64,000 bases of DNA from Hominenteromicrobium mulieris (GCF_020687165.1 NZ_JAJEQC010000001.1), one strand, 5' to 3'. Numbered from the stretch's first letter, positions 27,651 to 41,114 are shown. The notes: generated by a model from the letters alone, not told the origin. Translations and numbers: made by a program.

Positions 27651-28292
27651 TCAGTTTATGCGGCTGCCGCCCCATTCCACCGCTGTGAAGCCGTCGCGGG
27701 CGGGAGCGGTGAGCGTTTGCGCGGGAATGTCGACTTTCTCTTCAAGCGGTTTCCACGCCATGAAGACCCGAAGGAGCGTGTCGGGCGCGGGGGAGATATC
27801 CAGCTGCGCCACCTGCGTATAGCAGTCGGACTGAAACGCGATGAGATTATAGGGATTTTCCTGCATCTGGGGAAGCCAGTACACGATGAATTCATTCGCT
27901 TCTTTGCGGGTGAGTCCGAGGTCGCGCAAGGCATTTTCGAGGAAAGCGGCGGTGTCGCTGCCCGCTACGCAGAAGCCGTGGGAAAGATCGTATTCCGCGC
28001 TGTCCGTGCCTTCCCAGTACAGGTAGTTATACGTTTGGCCGTCCTCGTCCGTCAGAGTACCGTCAGGTTTCGCCGAAACATGCCAGCCGGTTTTGTAATT
28101 CGGGTAGGTGCAAGTGAGCGTTCCGTCGTACGCGAGCGTAACCGAGATGTCCGTTTTTTCTTCCGGATAAAGATAAATCACCGGCTTTAACGTGAGTTGC
28201 TCTTCTTCGCGTTCACGGCATGCCGAAAGCCCGCACACGAAGCTGATTGCAAGGGCAGCGGCGAAAATCTGCTTTGCGAAATGCTTTTTCAT
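27651..28292 (-). CDS. conserved lipoprotein of unknown function
   Basis: A 213-residue protein with a clear lipoprotein signal peptide: basic MKKHFAKQ, hydrophobic core, lipobox GLSAC with the lipidated C25. The mature protein opens with LKPVIYLYPEEKTDISVTLA and has paired TLTCTYPNYKTGWHV and YNYLYWEG motifs, which recur in a family of clostridial extracytoplasmic proteins with no assigned function. It is tryptophan- and tyrosine-rich and probably beta-sheet. The start follows GAGGAGG. It is convergent to the Rrf2 gene and has no operon partner. Confidence 0.75.
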   Translation of the reverse strand: MKKHFAKQIFAAALAISFVCGLSACREREEEQLTLKPVIYLYPEEKTDISVTLAYDGTLTCTYPNYKTGWHVSAKPDGTLTDEDGQTYNYLYWEGTDSAEYDLSHGFCVAGSDTAAFLENALRDLGLTRKEANEFIVYWLPQMQENPYNLIAFQSDCYTQVAQLDISPAPDTLLRVFMAWKPLEEKVDIPAQTLTAPARDGFTAVEWGGSRIN

Positions 28293-28462
28293 ACAGTGTT
28301 CCTCCTCAAATTAAAATGATTAGCAGCGGATAAAAATAAAGCCCGATTGCAGTTTACAAGGTCCATGTGCTATCGGGTATACGGGTCAAAATTCAATTTA
28401 TTCTGCTTTGGAATTTGAGAAAAGAAAAAGGGAATAAAACTCGAAAAATTTCGGGAAAAGGC

Positions 28463-28491
28463 TTGACAAATCCACAGATACGGTGTATCAT
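28463..28491 (+). promoter_or_regulatory. promoter of rpoBC
   Basis: TTGACA (28463-28468), 17-base spacer, TATCAT (28486-28491). This gives a leader of about 175 bases. Confidence 0.8.
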
Positions 28492-28612
28492 ATTACAATG
28501 TATCATCATGGATAGATATGCCATTTCTTTCTCTGATCTGCATTATAACACAGTTCCGAAAAATAATCAAGCATAATCTATAAAATTCACATGAACGGAT
28601 ATTCTTTCCGCC

Positions 28613-28638
28613 GTTTTTAAGTGATTTTGCTTAAAAAC
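28613..28638 (+). promoter_or_regulatory. leader hairpin before rpoB
   Basis: GTTTTTAAG pairs with CTTAAAAAC around an 8-base loop, ending 35 bases before the rpoB start. The rest of the 28293-28673 gap shows only the promoter and AT-rich leader. Confidence 0.4.
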
Positions 28639-28673
28639 ACGGGTCAAATACTAAGAATGGAGTGGTTGAGTCA

Positions 28674-32399
<3,726 letters not shown>

Positions 32400-32427
32400 T
32401 TTCGGGTGAAAGGAAAGGATCGCATAT

Positions 32428-35400
32428 ATGGAGTTTAACGTTTTTGAATCAATAAAGATCGGCCTTGCATCGCCCGAGCAGATTCGCTCCTGGTCGTACG
32501 GTGAGGTCACGAAGCCCGAGACCATCAACTACCGTACATTGAAGCCGGAGCGCGACGGCCTTTACTGCGAGCGCATTTTCGGACCGACAAAGGACTGGGA
32601 GTGCCATTGCGGCAAGTATAAGCGCATCCGCTTTAAGGGCAAGGTCTGCGAGCGCTGCGGCGTTGAAGTGACGCGCAGCAAGGTTCGCCGTGAGCGCATG
32701 GGTCACATTGAGCTTGCAGCGCCGGTTTCGCACATCTGGTACTTTAAGGGCATCCCGTCCCGCATGGGTCTGATTCTTGACCTTTCCCCGCGCGTACTGG
32801 AAAAGGTTCTGTATTTCGCACTTTACATCGTTACGGATCCGGGTTCCGTTCGTGAGCTCTCTAAGATGCAGACGCTCACCGAAAAGGAATACCGCGACAT
32901 GCGTGAAAAATATGAGGACGACTTCGAGGCGTCCATGGGCGCTGAAGCTGTGAAGAAGCTGCTCGAGGATATCGACTGCGAAAAGCTCAGCGAAGAGCTC
33001 AAAAAAGACCTCGAAACCGCGCAGGGACAGAAGCGCGTGCACATTCTCAAGCGTCTTGAGGTTGTGGAATCCTTCCGTATCTCCGGCAACCGCCCGGAGT
33101 GGATGATCCTCGATGCCGTGCCGGTTATCCCGCCGGATATCCGTCCGCTCGTACAGTTGGACGGCGGCCGCTTTGCAACGAGTGACCTGAACGACCTGTA
33201 CAGACGAGTTATCAACAGAAACAACCGTCTGAAGAGACTCATCGAGCTCGGCGCGCCGGACATCATCGTGCGCAACGAGAAGCGTATGCTGCAGGAAGCC
33301 GTCGATGCCCTCATCGACAACGGCCGCCGCGGCAGACCGGTCACCGGCCCGAATAACCGCCCGCTCAAGTCCCTTTCCGATATGCTGAAGGGCAAGCAGG
33401 GCCGCTTCCGTCAGAACTTGCTCGGTAAGCGTGTTGACTATTCCGGCCGTTCCGTTATCGTTGTTGGCCCGGAGCTGAAAATGTACCAGTGCGGCCTGCC
33501 GAAGGAAATGGCACTGGAGCTCTTTAAACCGTTTGTTATGAAGCGCCTTGTCGAGACCGGTGCCGCCGGCAACATCAAGGCTGCAAGAAAGGCCGTAGAG
33601 CGCGCGAAGAGCGAGGTTTGGGACGCACTGGAGATTGTCATCAAGAACCATCCGGTCATGCTGAACCGTGCACCTACGCTGCACCGTCTGGGCATTCAGG
33701 CGTTTGAGCCGGTCCTCGTTGAGGGCCGCGCCATTAAGCTGCATCCGCTCGTCTGCACCGCGTTCAACGCGGACTTCGACGGCGACCAGATGGCTGTGCA
33801 TGTGCCGCTTTCCGCAGAAGCACAGGCAGAGGCACGCTTCCTCATGCTGGCTGCAAACAACCTCTTAAAGCCTTCCGACGGCAGCCCTGTTGCGGTCCCG
33901 TCGCAGGATATGGTTCTCGGTTCTTATTACCTTACGCTCGATAAGGACGGAGAGACCGGTGAAGGCAAGGTATTCCGCAACATGGACGAAGCGTTCATGG
34001 CGTATGACGCAAAATATATCACGCTGCACTCCAAGATCAAGGTCAGAAGAACCGTGGAGTACAACGGCCAGACATATACGGGTCTTGTCGATACGACGAT
34101 GGGCCGCATGATCTTCAACCGCCCGATCCCGCAGGATCTCGGCTTTGTTGACCGCACCGACCCGGAGAACATCCTCAAGTTTGAGGTCGATTTCCTCGTC
34201 GGTAAGAAGCAGCTCGGCAAGATCATCGACAAGTGCATCAAAAAGCACGGCACGGCAATCACGAGCGAAATGCTCGATGCCATTAAGGCACAGGGCTACA
34301 AGTATTCCACCATCGGCGCAATCACCGTTGCTGTCTGCGATGCGACTATTCCGCCGCAGAAGCAGGAGATTCTTGCAAAGGCAGAGGCAGAGATCAGCGA
34401 GATTACCGCAGATTTCCGCGACGGCTTCCTCTCCGACGGCGAGCGTTACAGCGCGGTTCTGAAGACTTGGGAAAAGGCGACGAACGACGTTACGAAAGCC
34501 CTGCAGGACGGCCTTGACCGTTACAACCCGATCTTCATGATGGCAGACTCCGGCGCCCGTGGTTCTATGAACCAGATCCGTCAGCTGGCCGGCATGCGCG
34601 GTCTGATCGCGAATACGTCCGGTAAGACGATCGAAATTCCGATCAAGGCGAACTACCGTGAAGGCCTGAACATTTTGGAATACTTCATTTCCTCCCGTGG
34701 TGCTCGTAAGGGCCTTGCCGATACGGCTCTGAGAACGGCTGACTCCGGTTATCTGACCAGACGTCTGGTTGACGTTTCTCAGGATGTTATCGTTCGTCAG
34801 GATGACTGCGGTACGACCGAGGGTCTGGAAGTGTTCGAAATCAAATCCGGTAACGAGTCCATTGAGCCGCTTAAGGAGCGTATTGTGGGCCGCTACCTGC
34901 TTGACGATTACTGTGACGAGAATGGCAACGTGCTCGTCTCTAAGGATAAGATGATTGGCGACGCCGAAGCTGACCTCATCATCAGCCGCGGCACGACGCA
35001 CATCAAGATCCGCTCTATTTTGAACTGCCGCACCCGTCACGGCGTGTGCAAGAAGTGCTACGGTTCCTCCCTTGCAAACGGCCAGCCGATCACGGTCGGC
35101 GAGGCGGTTGGTATCATCGCCGCACAGTCCATCGGCGAGCCGGGTACCCAGCTGACGATGCGTACGTTCCATACCGGCGGTGTTGCATCCGCAGAAGATA
35201 TCACGCAGGGTCTTCCGCGTGTCAGTGAGCTGTTTGAAAGCCGCAAGCCGAAGCATCTCGCAATCATCGCAGAGATCGGCGGTACGATCGGCTTTGAAGA
35301 GGTCAAGAAGAACCGCCACATTGTCGTTCGCGGCGATGGCGACCAGCGCAGCTACCTCATCCCGTTCGGCGCACGCCTCAGCGTAAAAGAGGGCGATGTG

Positions 35401-36033
35401 GTTGAAAAGGGCACCCGCTTGACCGAAGGCTCCGTCAACCCGCACGACGTGCTCGCCATCAGCGGCCCGGAGGCGGTGCAGGATTACCTCATTGAGGAAG
35501 TGCAGCGCACCTACCGTATGCAGGGTGTTGATATCAACGATAAGCACATCGAAGTTATCGTTCGTCAGATGATGCGCAAGGTGCGCATTGAAGACGCGGG
35601 CGACACGCCGCTGCTCGTCGGCGCGCTCGTCGATAAGAACGACACGCTTCTTGAAAACGAGAAGATCGCCGCAAGAATTGCAAACGGCGAGACCGGCCTG
35701 CGCGAGGCGACATTCACGCCGACGCTGCTCGGTATCACGAAGGCATCTCTGGCGACCGAGTCCTTCCTTTCCGCTGCTTCCTTCCAGGAGACCACACGCG
35801 TGCTGACCGACGCCGCCATCAAGGGCAAGGTAGACCCGCTGCTTGGCCTGAAGGAGAACGTCATCATCGGTAAGCTGATTCCGGCCGGCACCGGCATGGA
35901 CTGCTACACCAATGTTGAAATTGCGCCGACGGCGCCGAGCAGCTCTTTAAGCCAGGAGGCCGTAGCCGCTTTAAGCAGCTTTGAGGAAAAAACTTCCGCA
36001 CAGAATGCAGAAGAGGGCTTGACAAACGAATAA
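32428..36033 (+). CDS. rpoC: RNA polymerase beta' subunit
   Basis: A 1201-residue RpoC, 28 bases after rpoB. The N-terminal zinc ribbon (CHCGKYKRIRFKGKVCERCG), the catalytic magnesium site NADFDGDQMAVHVPL, the bridge-helix region ADSGARGSMNQIRQLAGMRG and the second zinc site (CRTRHGVCKKCYG) are all present. There is no large insertion, as normal for Firmicutes. The last codons carry a second promoter, for the str operon. Beta' together with beta, alpha and the rpoD product forms the holoenzyme. Confidence 0.98.
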   Translation: MEFNVFESIKIGLASPEQIRSWSYGEVTKPETINYRTLKPERDGLYCERIFGPTKDWECHCGKYKRIRFKGKVCERCGVEVTRSKVRRERMGHIELAAPVSHIWYFKGIPSRMGLILDLSPRVLEKVLYFALYIVTDPGSVRELSKMQTLTEKEYRDMREKYEDDFEASMGAEAVKKLLEDIDCEKLSEELKKDLETAQGQKRVHILKRLEVVESFRISGNRPEWMILDAVPVIPPDIRPLVQLDGGRFATSDLNDLYRRVINRNNRLKRLIELGAPDIIVRNEKRMLQEAVDALIDNGRRGRPVTGPNNRPLKSLSDMLKGKQGRFRQNLLGKRVDYSGRSVIVVGPELKMYQCGLPKEMALELFKPFVMKRLVETGAAGNIKAARKAVERAKSEVWDALEIVIKNHPVMLNRAPTLHRLGIQAFEPVLVEGRAIKLHPLVCTAFNADFDGDQMAVHVPLSAEAQAEARFLMLAANNLLKPSDGSPVAVPSQDMVLGSYYLTLDKDGETGEGKVFRNMDEAFMAYDAKYITLHSKIKVRRTVEYNGQTYTGLVDTTMGRMIFNRPIPQDLGFVDRTDPENILKFEVDFLVGKKQLGKIIDKCIKKHGTAITSEMLDAIKAQGYKYSTIGAITVAVCDATIPPQKQEILAKAEAEISEITADFRDGFLSDGERYSAVLKTWEKATNDVTKALQDGLDRYNPIFMMADSGARGSMNQIRQLAGMRGLIANTSGKTIEIPIKANYREGLNILEYFISSRGARKGLADTALRTADSGYLTRRLVDVSQDVIVRQDDCGTTEGLEVFEIKSGNESIEPLKERIVGRYLLDDYCDENGNVLVSKDKMIGDAEADLIISRGTTHIKIRSILNCRTRHGVCKKCYGSSLANGQPITVGEAVGIIAAQSIGEPGTQLTMRTFHTGGVASAEDITQGLPRVSELFESRKPKHLAIIAEIGGTIGFEEVKKNRHIVVRGDGDQRSYLIPFGARLSVKEGDVVEKGTRLTEGSVNPHDVLAISGPEAVQDYLIEEVQRTYRMQGVDINDKHIEVIVRQMMRKVRIEDAGDTPLLVGALVDKNDTLLENEKIAARIANGETGLREATFTPTLLGITKASLATESFLSAASFQETTRVLTDAAIKGKVDPLLGLKENVIIGKLIPAGTGMDCYTNVEIAPTAPSSSLSQEAVAALSSFEEKTSAQNAEEGLTNE

Positions 36034-36048
36034 TGAGCGGTGTATAAT
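36019..36048 (+). promoter_or_regulatory. promoter of the rpsL-rpsG-fusA operon inside the end of rpoC
   Basis: TTGACA (36019-36024), 18-base spacer, TATAAT (36043-36048): both hexamers are perfect. The -35 lies within rpoC codons. Confidence 0.85.
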
Positions 36049-36113
36049 GTCAAATGGTGTGTTGTGGGCATGAAATCTGAGAATTTCTGCCAGAACTGCC
36101 TTTGAAACCGCAT

Positions 36114-36160
36114 AAAACAGACCTGTCCGCGCGATTTTTGTACGGACAGGATACTGTTTT
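36114..36160 (+). promoter_or_regulatory. leader hairpin before rpsL
   Basis: AAAACAG and CCTGTCCG pair with CGGACAGG and CTGTTTT, giving a long stem ending in TTTTG about 70 bases before rpsL. It could terminate rpoBC transcripts or attenuate the str operon. Confidence 0.5.
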
Positions 36161-36231
36161 GTATAGGCGCATGTTCTGCGGGCAATATAAACCCGCATGA
36201 CATATATAGAAATTGTGTAAGGAGGTGCAAT

Positions 36232-36660
36232 ATGCCCACATTTAACCAGTTGATTCACACAGGTCGCGCAGTTTCCGAGAAGAAGGCAAAGGCGCCGGCA
36301 CTGCTGAAGGGTTGGAACTCCAAGAAGAGAATTGCTATCGATCAGGATTCTCCCCAGAAGCGCGGTGTCTGCACTGCTGTTAAGACTGCTACCCCGAAGA
36401 AGCCGAACTCCGCACTTCGTAAGATTGCCAGAGTCCGTCTTTCCAATGGTATCGAAGTCTCCGCTTACATCCCGGGTGTTGGTCACAACCTGCAGGAGCA
36501 TAGCGTTGTTATGATCCGTGGCGGTCGTGTTAAGGACCTTCCTGGTGTACGTTACCACATCATCCGCGGCACGCTTGACGCGCAGGGTGTTGCAAAGCGT
36601 ATGCAGGCTCGTTCCAAGTACGGCGCTAAGAGACCGAAGGCCGGCGCTGCAAAGAAGTAA
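36232..36660 (+). CDS. rpsL: 30S ribosomal protein S12
   Basis: A 142-residue S12, the decoding-centre protein. PKKPNSALRKIARVRLSNG holds the lysine at the classical streptomycin position 43, and RGGRVKDLPGVRYHIIRG holds the second one at 88, both in the sensitive state. The N-terminus has a short insertion (SEKKAKAPALLKGWNSKKRI) typical of clostridial S12. The ATG follows AAGGAGGTG by 5 bases. Confidence 0.97.
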   Translation: MPTFNQLIHTGRAVSEKKAKAPALLKGWNSKKRIAIDQDSPQKRGVCTAVKTATPKKPNSALRKIARVRLSNGIEVSAYIPGVGHNLQEHSVVMIRGGRVKDLPGVRYHIIRGTLDAQGVAKRMQARSKYGAKRPKAGAAKK

Positions 36661-36730
36661 TTTCTTTAAAGAGCCAAATTTAATCGTTACACAATGAACT
36701 TTTGACCGGAAAAGCGAAATTCGCTTTAAG

Positions 36731-36778
36731 GGTATTTATAATAGATAAGCTACTGATTATCGTGCGTAAATACCTTTT
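36731..36778 (+). promoter_or_regulatory. structured rpsL-rpsG intercistronic element
   Basis: GGTATTTA pairs with TAAATACC around an inner GATAA/TTATC hairpin and is followed by TTTTCT. Just before it, AAAGCGAATTCGCTTT forms a perfect palindrome (36712-36728 region). The 187-base gap is unusually long for these two genes. Confidence 0.5.
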
Positions 36779-36847
36779 CTTAGCCGGCGGGAGCTTGTGC
36801 TTTCGAGTACCGATGAATTCATACTATTATGTGAAGGAGGGAAGACT

Positions 36848-37318
36848 ATGCCAAGAAGAGGCAATGTAGCAAAACGCGATGTTTTGCCGGATCCTATGTA
36901 TAATTCCAAACTGGTCACACGCCTGATTAACAACATCATGTATGATGGTAAGAAGGGCGTAGCTCAGAAGATCGTTTACGAAGCGTTCGAGATCGTCGAA
37001 GAGAAGACGGGCAAGAACGCTCTGGAGGTTTTCGAGCAGGCTATGGAGAACGTAATGCCGAGCCTGGAGGTTAAGGCACGCCGTGTTGGCGGTGCGAACT
37101 ATCAGGTTCCGATCGAGGTTCGTCCGGAGAGACGTCAGACCCTGGGTCTGCGCTGGATGGCGAGCTATTCCAGACTTCGTTCTGAAAAGACGATGAAGGA
37201 GAGACTGGCCGGAGAGATCCTTGACGCTCTGAACGGCGCCGGCGGCGCTGCTAAGAAGCGTGACGATACGCATAAGATGGCAGAAGCCAACAAGGCTTTC
37301 GCACATTACAGATGGTAA
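36848..37318 (+). CDS. rpsG: 30S ribosomal protein S7
   Basis: A 156-residue S7, primary 16S rRNA-binding protein of the small-subunit head. MPRRGNVAKRDVLPDPMYNS, ARRVGGANYQVPIEVRPERR and LRWMASYSRLRSEKTM are the expected blocks. The ATG at 36848 follows GAAGGAGGG by 6 bases; the frame stays open upstream without meaning. It lies 30 bases before fusA. In E. coli S7 represses this operon at the rpsL-rpsG gap; the structured spacer here may have a similar use. Confidence 0.97.
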   Translation: MPRRGNVAKRDVLPDPMYNSKLVTRLINNIMYDGKKGVAQKIVYEAFEIVEEKTGKNALEVFEQAMENVMPSLEVKARRVGGANYQVPIEVRPERRQTLGLRWMASYSRLRSEKTMKERLAGEILDALNGAGGAAKKRDDTHKMAEANKAFAHYRW

Positions 37319-37348
37319 TTTACCTGTAAACGTATTAAGGAGGATTAT

Positions 37349-39442
37349 ATGGCCCGTCAGGTACCACTTGAATTTACAAGAAATATCGGCATCATGGCGC
37401 ACATCGATGCCGGTAAAACAACAACGACCGAGCGTATCCTTTATTACACAGGCGTCAACTACAAGATCGGCGAGACCCACGACGGTTCCGCTACGATGGA
37501 CTGGATGGCACAGGAGCAGGAGAGAGGTATCACGATCACTTCCGCTGCTACGACGTGCTTCTGGCCGGACAGAAACGGTCACCAGAACCGTATCAACATC
37601 ATCGACACCCCGGGCCACGTTGATTTCACCGTTGAAGTTGAGCGTTCCCTGCGTGTTCTCGATGGTTCCGTAACGGTTTTCTGCGCAAAGGGCGGCGTTG
37701 AGCCGCAGTCTGAGACCGTTTGGCGTCAGGCTGAGGAATACAAGGTTCCGCGTATGGCGTATGTCAACAAGATGGACATTATGGGCGCTGATTTCTACCG
37801 CGTTGTCAACATGATGCGCGAGAGACTGAAGTGCAACGCTGTACCGATCCAGCTGCCGATCGGCTCTGAAGATACCTTCAAGGGCCTCATCGACCTCGTG
37901 GAAATGAAGGCTTATGTCTACTATGATGATCTCGGCAAGGATATCCGTTGCGAAGAGATTCCGGAAGACATGAAAGAGCTTGCAGAGAAGTATCACACCG
38001 AGATGATCGAGCATGTCGCCGAGCAGGACGACGCACTCATGGAGAAGTATCTCATGGGTGAAGAGCTCACGATCGATGAGATCAAGACCTGCATCCGCAA
38101 GTCCACCATCAACAACACGATGGTTCCGGTTACCTGCGGTACTTCCTATAAGAACAAGGGTGTTCAGAAGCTTCTGGACGCGATTGTTGATTACATGCCG
38201 GCTCCGACGGATGTTCCGTCTATTAAAGGTGTAAACCCGGAAACCGAAGAAGAGGACGTTCGTCACTCTTCCGATACGGAGCCGTTCTCCGCTCTTGCAT
38301 TTAAGATTGCTACGGACCCGTTCGTCGGTAAGCTGTGCTTCTTCCGTGTGTACTCCGGTACGCTTACGGCTGGTTCCACCGTTTACAACTCCACAAAGGA
38401 TAACACCGAGCGTATCGGCCGTATTGTTCAGATGCACGCAAACCACAGACAGGATCTGGAAATGGTTTACGCAGGCGACATCGCTGCTGCAGTCGGTCTG
38501 AAGAACACCACCACCGGTGATACCCTTTGCGACGAAAAGCACCCGATCATCCTTGAGTCCATGGAATTCCCGGATCCGGTTATCCGTGTTGCGATTGAGC
38601 CGAAGACCAAGGCCGGTCAGGAAAAGATGGGCATTGCACTTGCAAAGCTCGCAGAAGAAGACCCGACCTTCAAGGCCTATACCGATGAAGAAACCGGCCA
38701 GACCATCATCGCCGGCATGGGTGAGCTCCATTTGGAGATCATCGTTGACCGTCTGATGCGTGAGTTTAAGGTTGAGGCTAACGTCGGTAAGCCGCAGGTT
38801 GCTTACAAAGAGACGATCCGCAAGAATGCGGATTCCGATATGAAGTACGCTCGTCAGTCCGGCGGTAAGGGCCAGTACGGTCACGTTAAGATCCGTATTG
38901 AGCCGAACCCGGGTAAGGGCTACGAGTTCGTCAACGCAGTTGTCGGCGGTACGGTTCCGAAGGAATATATCCCGGCTGTTGACCAGGGTATCCAGGGCGC
39001 AATGCTCTCCGGTGTACTTGCTGGTTACAACGTTGTTGACGTGAAGGTCACGCTGTATGATGGTTCCTATCATGAAGTTGACTCCTCTGAAATGGCCTTT
39101 AAGATCGCCGGTTCCATGGCATTTAAGGATGCTATGCGCAAGGCTGATCCGGTCATCATGGAGCCGATCATGAAGGTTGTTGTTACCGTTCCGGAGGAAT
39201 ACCTCGGCAACGTTATCGGTGACCTCAACTCCCGTCGCGGCATCATGCAGAATCAGGAGGCTACTCCGGGTGCTATGCAGATCACCAGCGAAGTTCCGCT
39301 GTCTGAGATGTTCGGCTACGCAACGGATATGCGTTCCAAGACCCAGGGCCGTGGTCAGTACACCATGGAGCCCTCTCACTACGCTGAAGTTCCGAAGTCT
39401 GTTTCTGAAACGATCATCGCTTCCAGAAAAAAGGCTGAATAA
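37349..39442 (+). CDS. fusA: elongation factor G
   Basis: A 697-residue EF-G, the translocase GTPase. G1 AHIDAGKTTTTERILYYTG, G3 DTPGHVDFTVEVERSL and G4 NKMD are intact, followed by domains II to V ending in the C-terminal ferredoxin-like domain (QGRGQYTMEPSHYAEVP). Length and sequence are those of the housekeeping copy, not the shorter tetracycline-resistance or RF3 types. Codon use is biased to GTT/GCT like the other highly expressed genes here. It is co-transcribed with rpsL and rpsG; a separate promoter precedes tuf. Confidence 0.97.
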   Translation: MARQVPLEFTRNIGIMAHIDAGKTTTTERILYYTGVNYKIGETHDGSATMDWMAQEQERGITITSAATTCFWPDRNGHQNRINIIDTPGHVDFTVEVERSLRVLDGSVTVFCAKGGVEPQSETVWRQAEEYKVPRMAYVNKMDIMGADFYRVVNMMRERLKCNAVPIQLPIGSEDTFKGLIDLVEMKAYVYYDDLGKDIRCEEIPEDMKELAEKYHTEMIEHVAEQDDALMEKYLMGEELTIDEIKTCIRKSTINNTMVPVTCGTSYKNKGVQKLLDAIVDYMPAPTDVPSIKGVNPETEEEDVRHSSDTEPFSALAFKIATDPFVGKLCFFRVYSGTLTAGSTVYNSTKDNTERIGRIVQMHANHRQDLEMVYAGDIAAAVGLKNTTTGDTLCDEKHPIILESMEFPDPVIRVAIEPKTKAGQEKMGIALAKLAEEDPTFKAYTDEETGQTIIAGMGELHLEIIVDRLMREFKVEANVGKPQVAYKETIRKNADSDMKYARQSGGKGQYGHVKIRIEPNPGKGYEFVNAVVGGTVPKEYIPAVDQGIQGAMLSGVLAGYNVVDVKVTLYDGSYHEVDSSEMAFKIAGSMAFKDAMRKADPVIMEPIMKVVVTVPEEYLGNVIGDLNSRRGIMQNQEATPGAMQITSEVPLSEMFGYATDMRSKTQGRGQYTMEPSHYAEVPKSVSETIIASRKKAE

Positions 39443-39455
39443 AGCGAAATACTAC

Positions 39456-39484
39456 TTGATTTTTTTGCGGTTTGTTGCTACAAT
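39456..39484 (+). promoter_or_regulatory. promoter of tuf
   Basis: TTGATT (39456-39461), 17-base spacer, TACAAT (39479-39484) in the 91-base fusA-tuf gap. Confidence 0.65.
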
Positions 39485-39533
39485 GGTAATAAACTCAAAA
39501 GGTTATTTTACTGAATAAAAGGAGGCAATTCCA

Positions 39534-40736
39534 ATGGCAAAGGCTAAGTTCGAAAGAAATAAGCCCCATGTAAACATCGGTACAATCGGTCACGTTGACC
39601 ATGGTAAGACTACTCTTACTGCTGCTATCACGAAGGTTCTCGCTCTGAAGGGCCAGGCACAGTTCGAGGATTACTCCATGATCGATAAGGCTCCGGAAGA
39701 GAGAGAGCGTGGTATCACGATCAACACCGCTCACGTTGAGTATGAGACGGATAAGCGTCACTACGCTCACGTTGACTGCCCGGGCCATGCTGACTATGTT
39801 AAGAACATGATCACCGGTGCTGCACAGATGGACGGCGCTATCCTCGTCGTTTCCGCTGCTGACGGCCCGATGCCGCAGACCCGTGAGCACATCCTCCTCT
39901 CCCGTCAGGTTGGTGTTCCGTACATTGTTGTATTCATGAACAAGTGCGACCAGGTTGACGACGAAGAGCTCCTCGAGCTTGTTGAGATGGAGATCCGTGA
40001 CCTGCTGAACGAGTATGAGTTCCCGGGCGATGACACCCCGATCATCAAGGGTTCCGCTTACCTCGCACTCACCAGCGAGTCCAAGGACGTCAACGCTCCT
40101 GAGTACAAGTGCATCCTCGACCTGATGGATGCTGTTGACGACTACATCCCGACCCCGGAACGTAAGGCTGACCAGCCGTTCCTGATGCCGGTTGAGGACG
40201 TCTTCACCATCACCGGCCGTGGCACTGTTGCTACCGGTAGAGTTGAGCGTGGCATTCTGAAGATGTCCGACGAAGTCGAAATCATCGGTCTCACCGACGA
40301 GAGAAGAAAGTCCGTTGTTACGGGCATCGAAATGTTCCGCAAGCTCCTCGACTTTGCTGAGGCTGGCGACAACATCGGCGTTCTGCTCCGTGGTATCCAG
40401 AGAACCGACATCGAGCGCGGCCAGGTTCTGTCCAAGCCGGGCACGATTCACCCGCACACCAAGTTCAAGGGCCAGGTTTACGTTCTGACCAAGGACGAAG
40501 GCGGCCGTCATACCCCGTTCTTCAACAACTATCGTCCGCAGTTCTATTTCCGTACCACCGACGTTACGGGCGTTATCTCTCTGCCGGAAGGCACCGAGAT
40601 GTGCATGCCTGGCGATAACGTTGTCATGGACGTTGAGCTGATCACCCCGATCGCTATCGAAGAGGGTCTTCGCTTCGCTATCCGTGAAGGCGGCAGAACT
40701 GTTGGTTCCGGCGTTGTTACGGGTATCAACGAGTAA
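39534..40736 (+). CDS. tuf: elongation factor Tu
   Basis: A 400-residue EF-Tu. GHVDHGKTTLTAAI (P-loop), RGITINTAHVEYET (switch I), DCPGHADYVKNMITGA (switch II) and NKCDQVDD are canonical, as are the two beta-barrel domains. It delivers aminoacyl-tRNA to the ribosome. The ATG follows AAAGGAGG by 8 bases. There is no convincing terminator between tuf and the FMN riboswitch 27 bases downstream. Confidence 0.98.
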   Translation: MAKAKFERNKPHVNIGTIGHVDHGKTTLTAAITKVLALKGQAQFEDYSMIDKAPEERERGITINTAHVEYETDKRHYAHVDCPGHADYVKNMITGAAQMDGAILVVSAADGPMPQTREHILLSRQVGVPYIVVFMNKCDQVDDEELLELVEMEIRDLLNEYEFPGDDTPIIKGSAYLALTSESKDVNAPEYKCILDLMDAVDDYIPTPERKADQPFLMPVEDVFTITGRGTVATGRVERGILKMSDEVEIIGLTDERRKSVVTGIEMFRKLLDFAEAGDNIGVLLRGIQRTDIERGQVLSKPGTIHPHTKFKGQVYVLTKDEGGRHTPFFNNYRPQFYFRTTDVTGVISLPEGTEMCMPGDNVVMDVELITPIAIEEGLRFAIREGGRTVGSGVVTGINE

Positions 40737-40763
40737 TTTTTACTCAAACTAAAATCTCATCAT

Positions 40764-40889
40764 TTTCTTCGGGGCGAGGTGTGATTCCTCACCGGCGGTA
40801 AATGCCTTTGGCATAAGCCCGCGACCGCAGTTTTGCGCTGATCCGGTGTAATTCCGGAGCCGACGGTATAGTCCGGATGATAGAAGAAA
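40764..40889 (+). promoter_or_regulatory. FMN riboswitch (RFN element)
   Basis: The conserved RFN blocks occur in order: TTCTTCGGGGCGAGGTG, ACCGGCGGTAAATGCC, AGCCCGCGACCGC, GATCCGGTGTAATTCCGG, AGCCGACGGTATAGTCCGGA and TGATAGAAGAA closing P1. It binds FMN and, by letting the following terminator form, shuts off ribU when flavin is plentiful. Confidence 0.95.
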
Positions 40890-40909
40890 CGTGAATCAAA
40901 AGGATTTCG

Positions 40910-40941
40910 GCACCCCGCGAGTTTTCGTGGGGTGCTTTTTT
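40910..40941 (+). terminator. FMN riboswitch expression-platform terminator
   Basis: GCACCCCGCGAG pairs with the GTGGGGTGC arm ending at 40935, followed by TTTTTT. It lies between the aptamer and ribU. Confidence 0.85.
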
Positions 40942-41114
40942 GATTCTTACCCCCGTTTCTGTATTGACATAGTATAAGTTGGAAATGCGCATGGCTTATG
41001 CGGCATTCTAAAGGCTGCGCTGCGCGGATTTGCGTTTTCCCGTAAAGGGAAAATGCAAGCGCGAGTGAATTTCCTTGCGCTGCCTGATATTCATACAGAA
41101 AGGTTCTGACATTT

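Noticed and set aside
36827..39379. An 850-codon open frame antisense to rpsG and fusA
   Set aside because: It is a by-product of strong codon bias on the coding strand; the plus strand holds complete rpsG and fusA, and the antisense protein has no recognisable domain.
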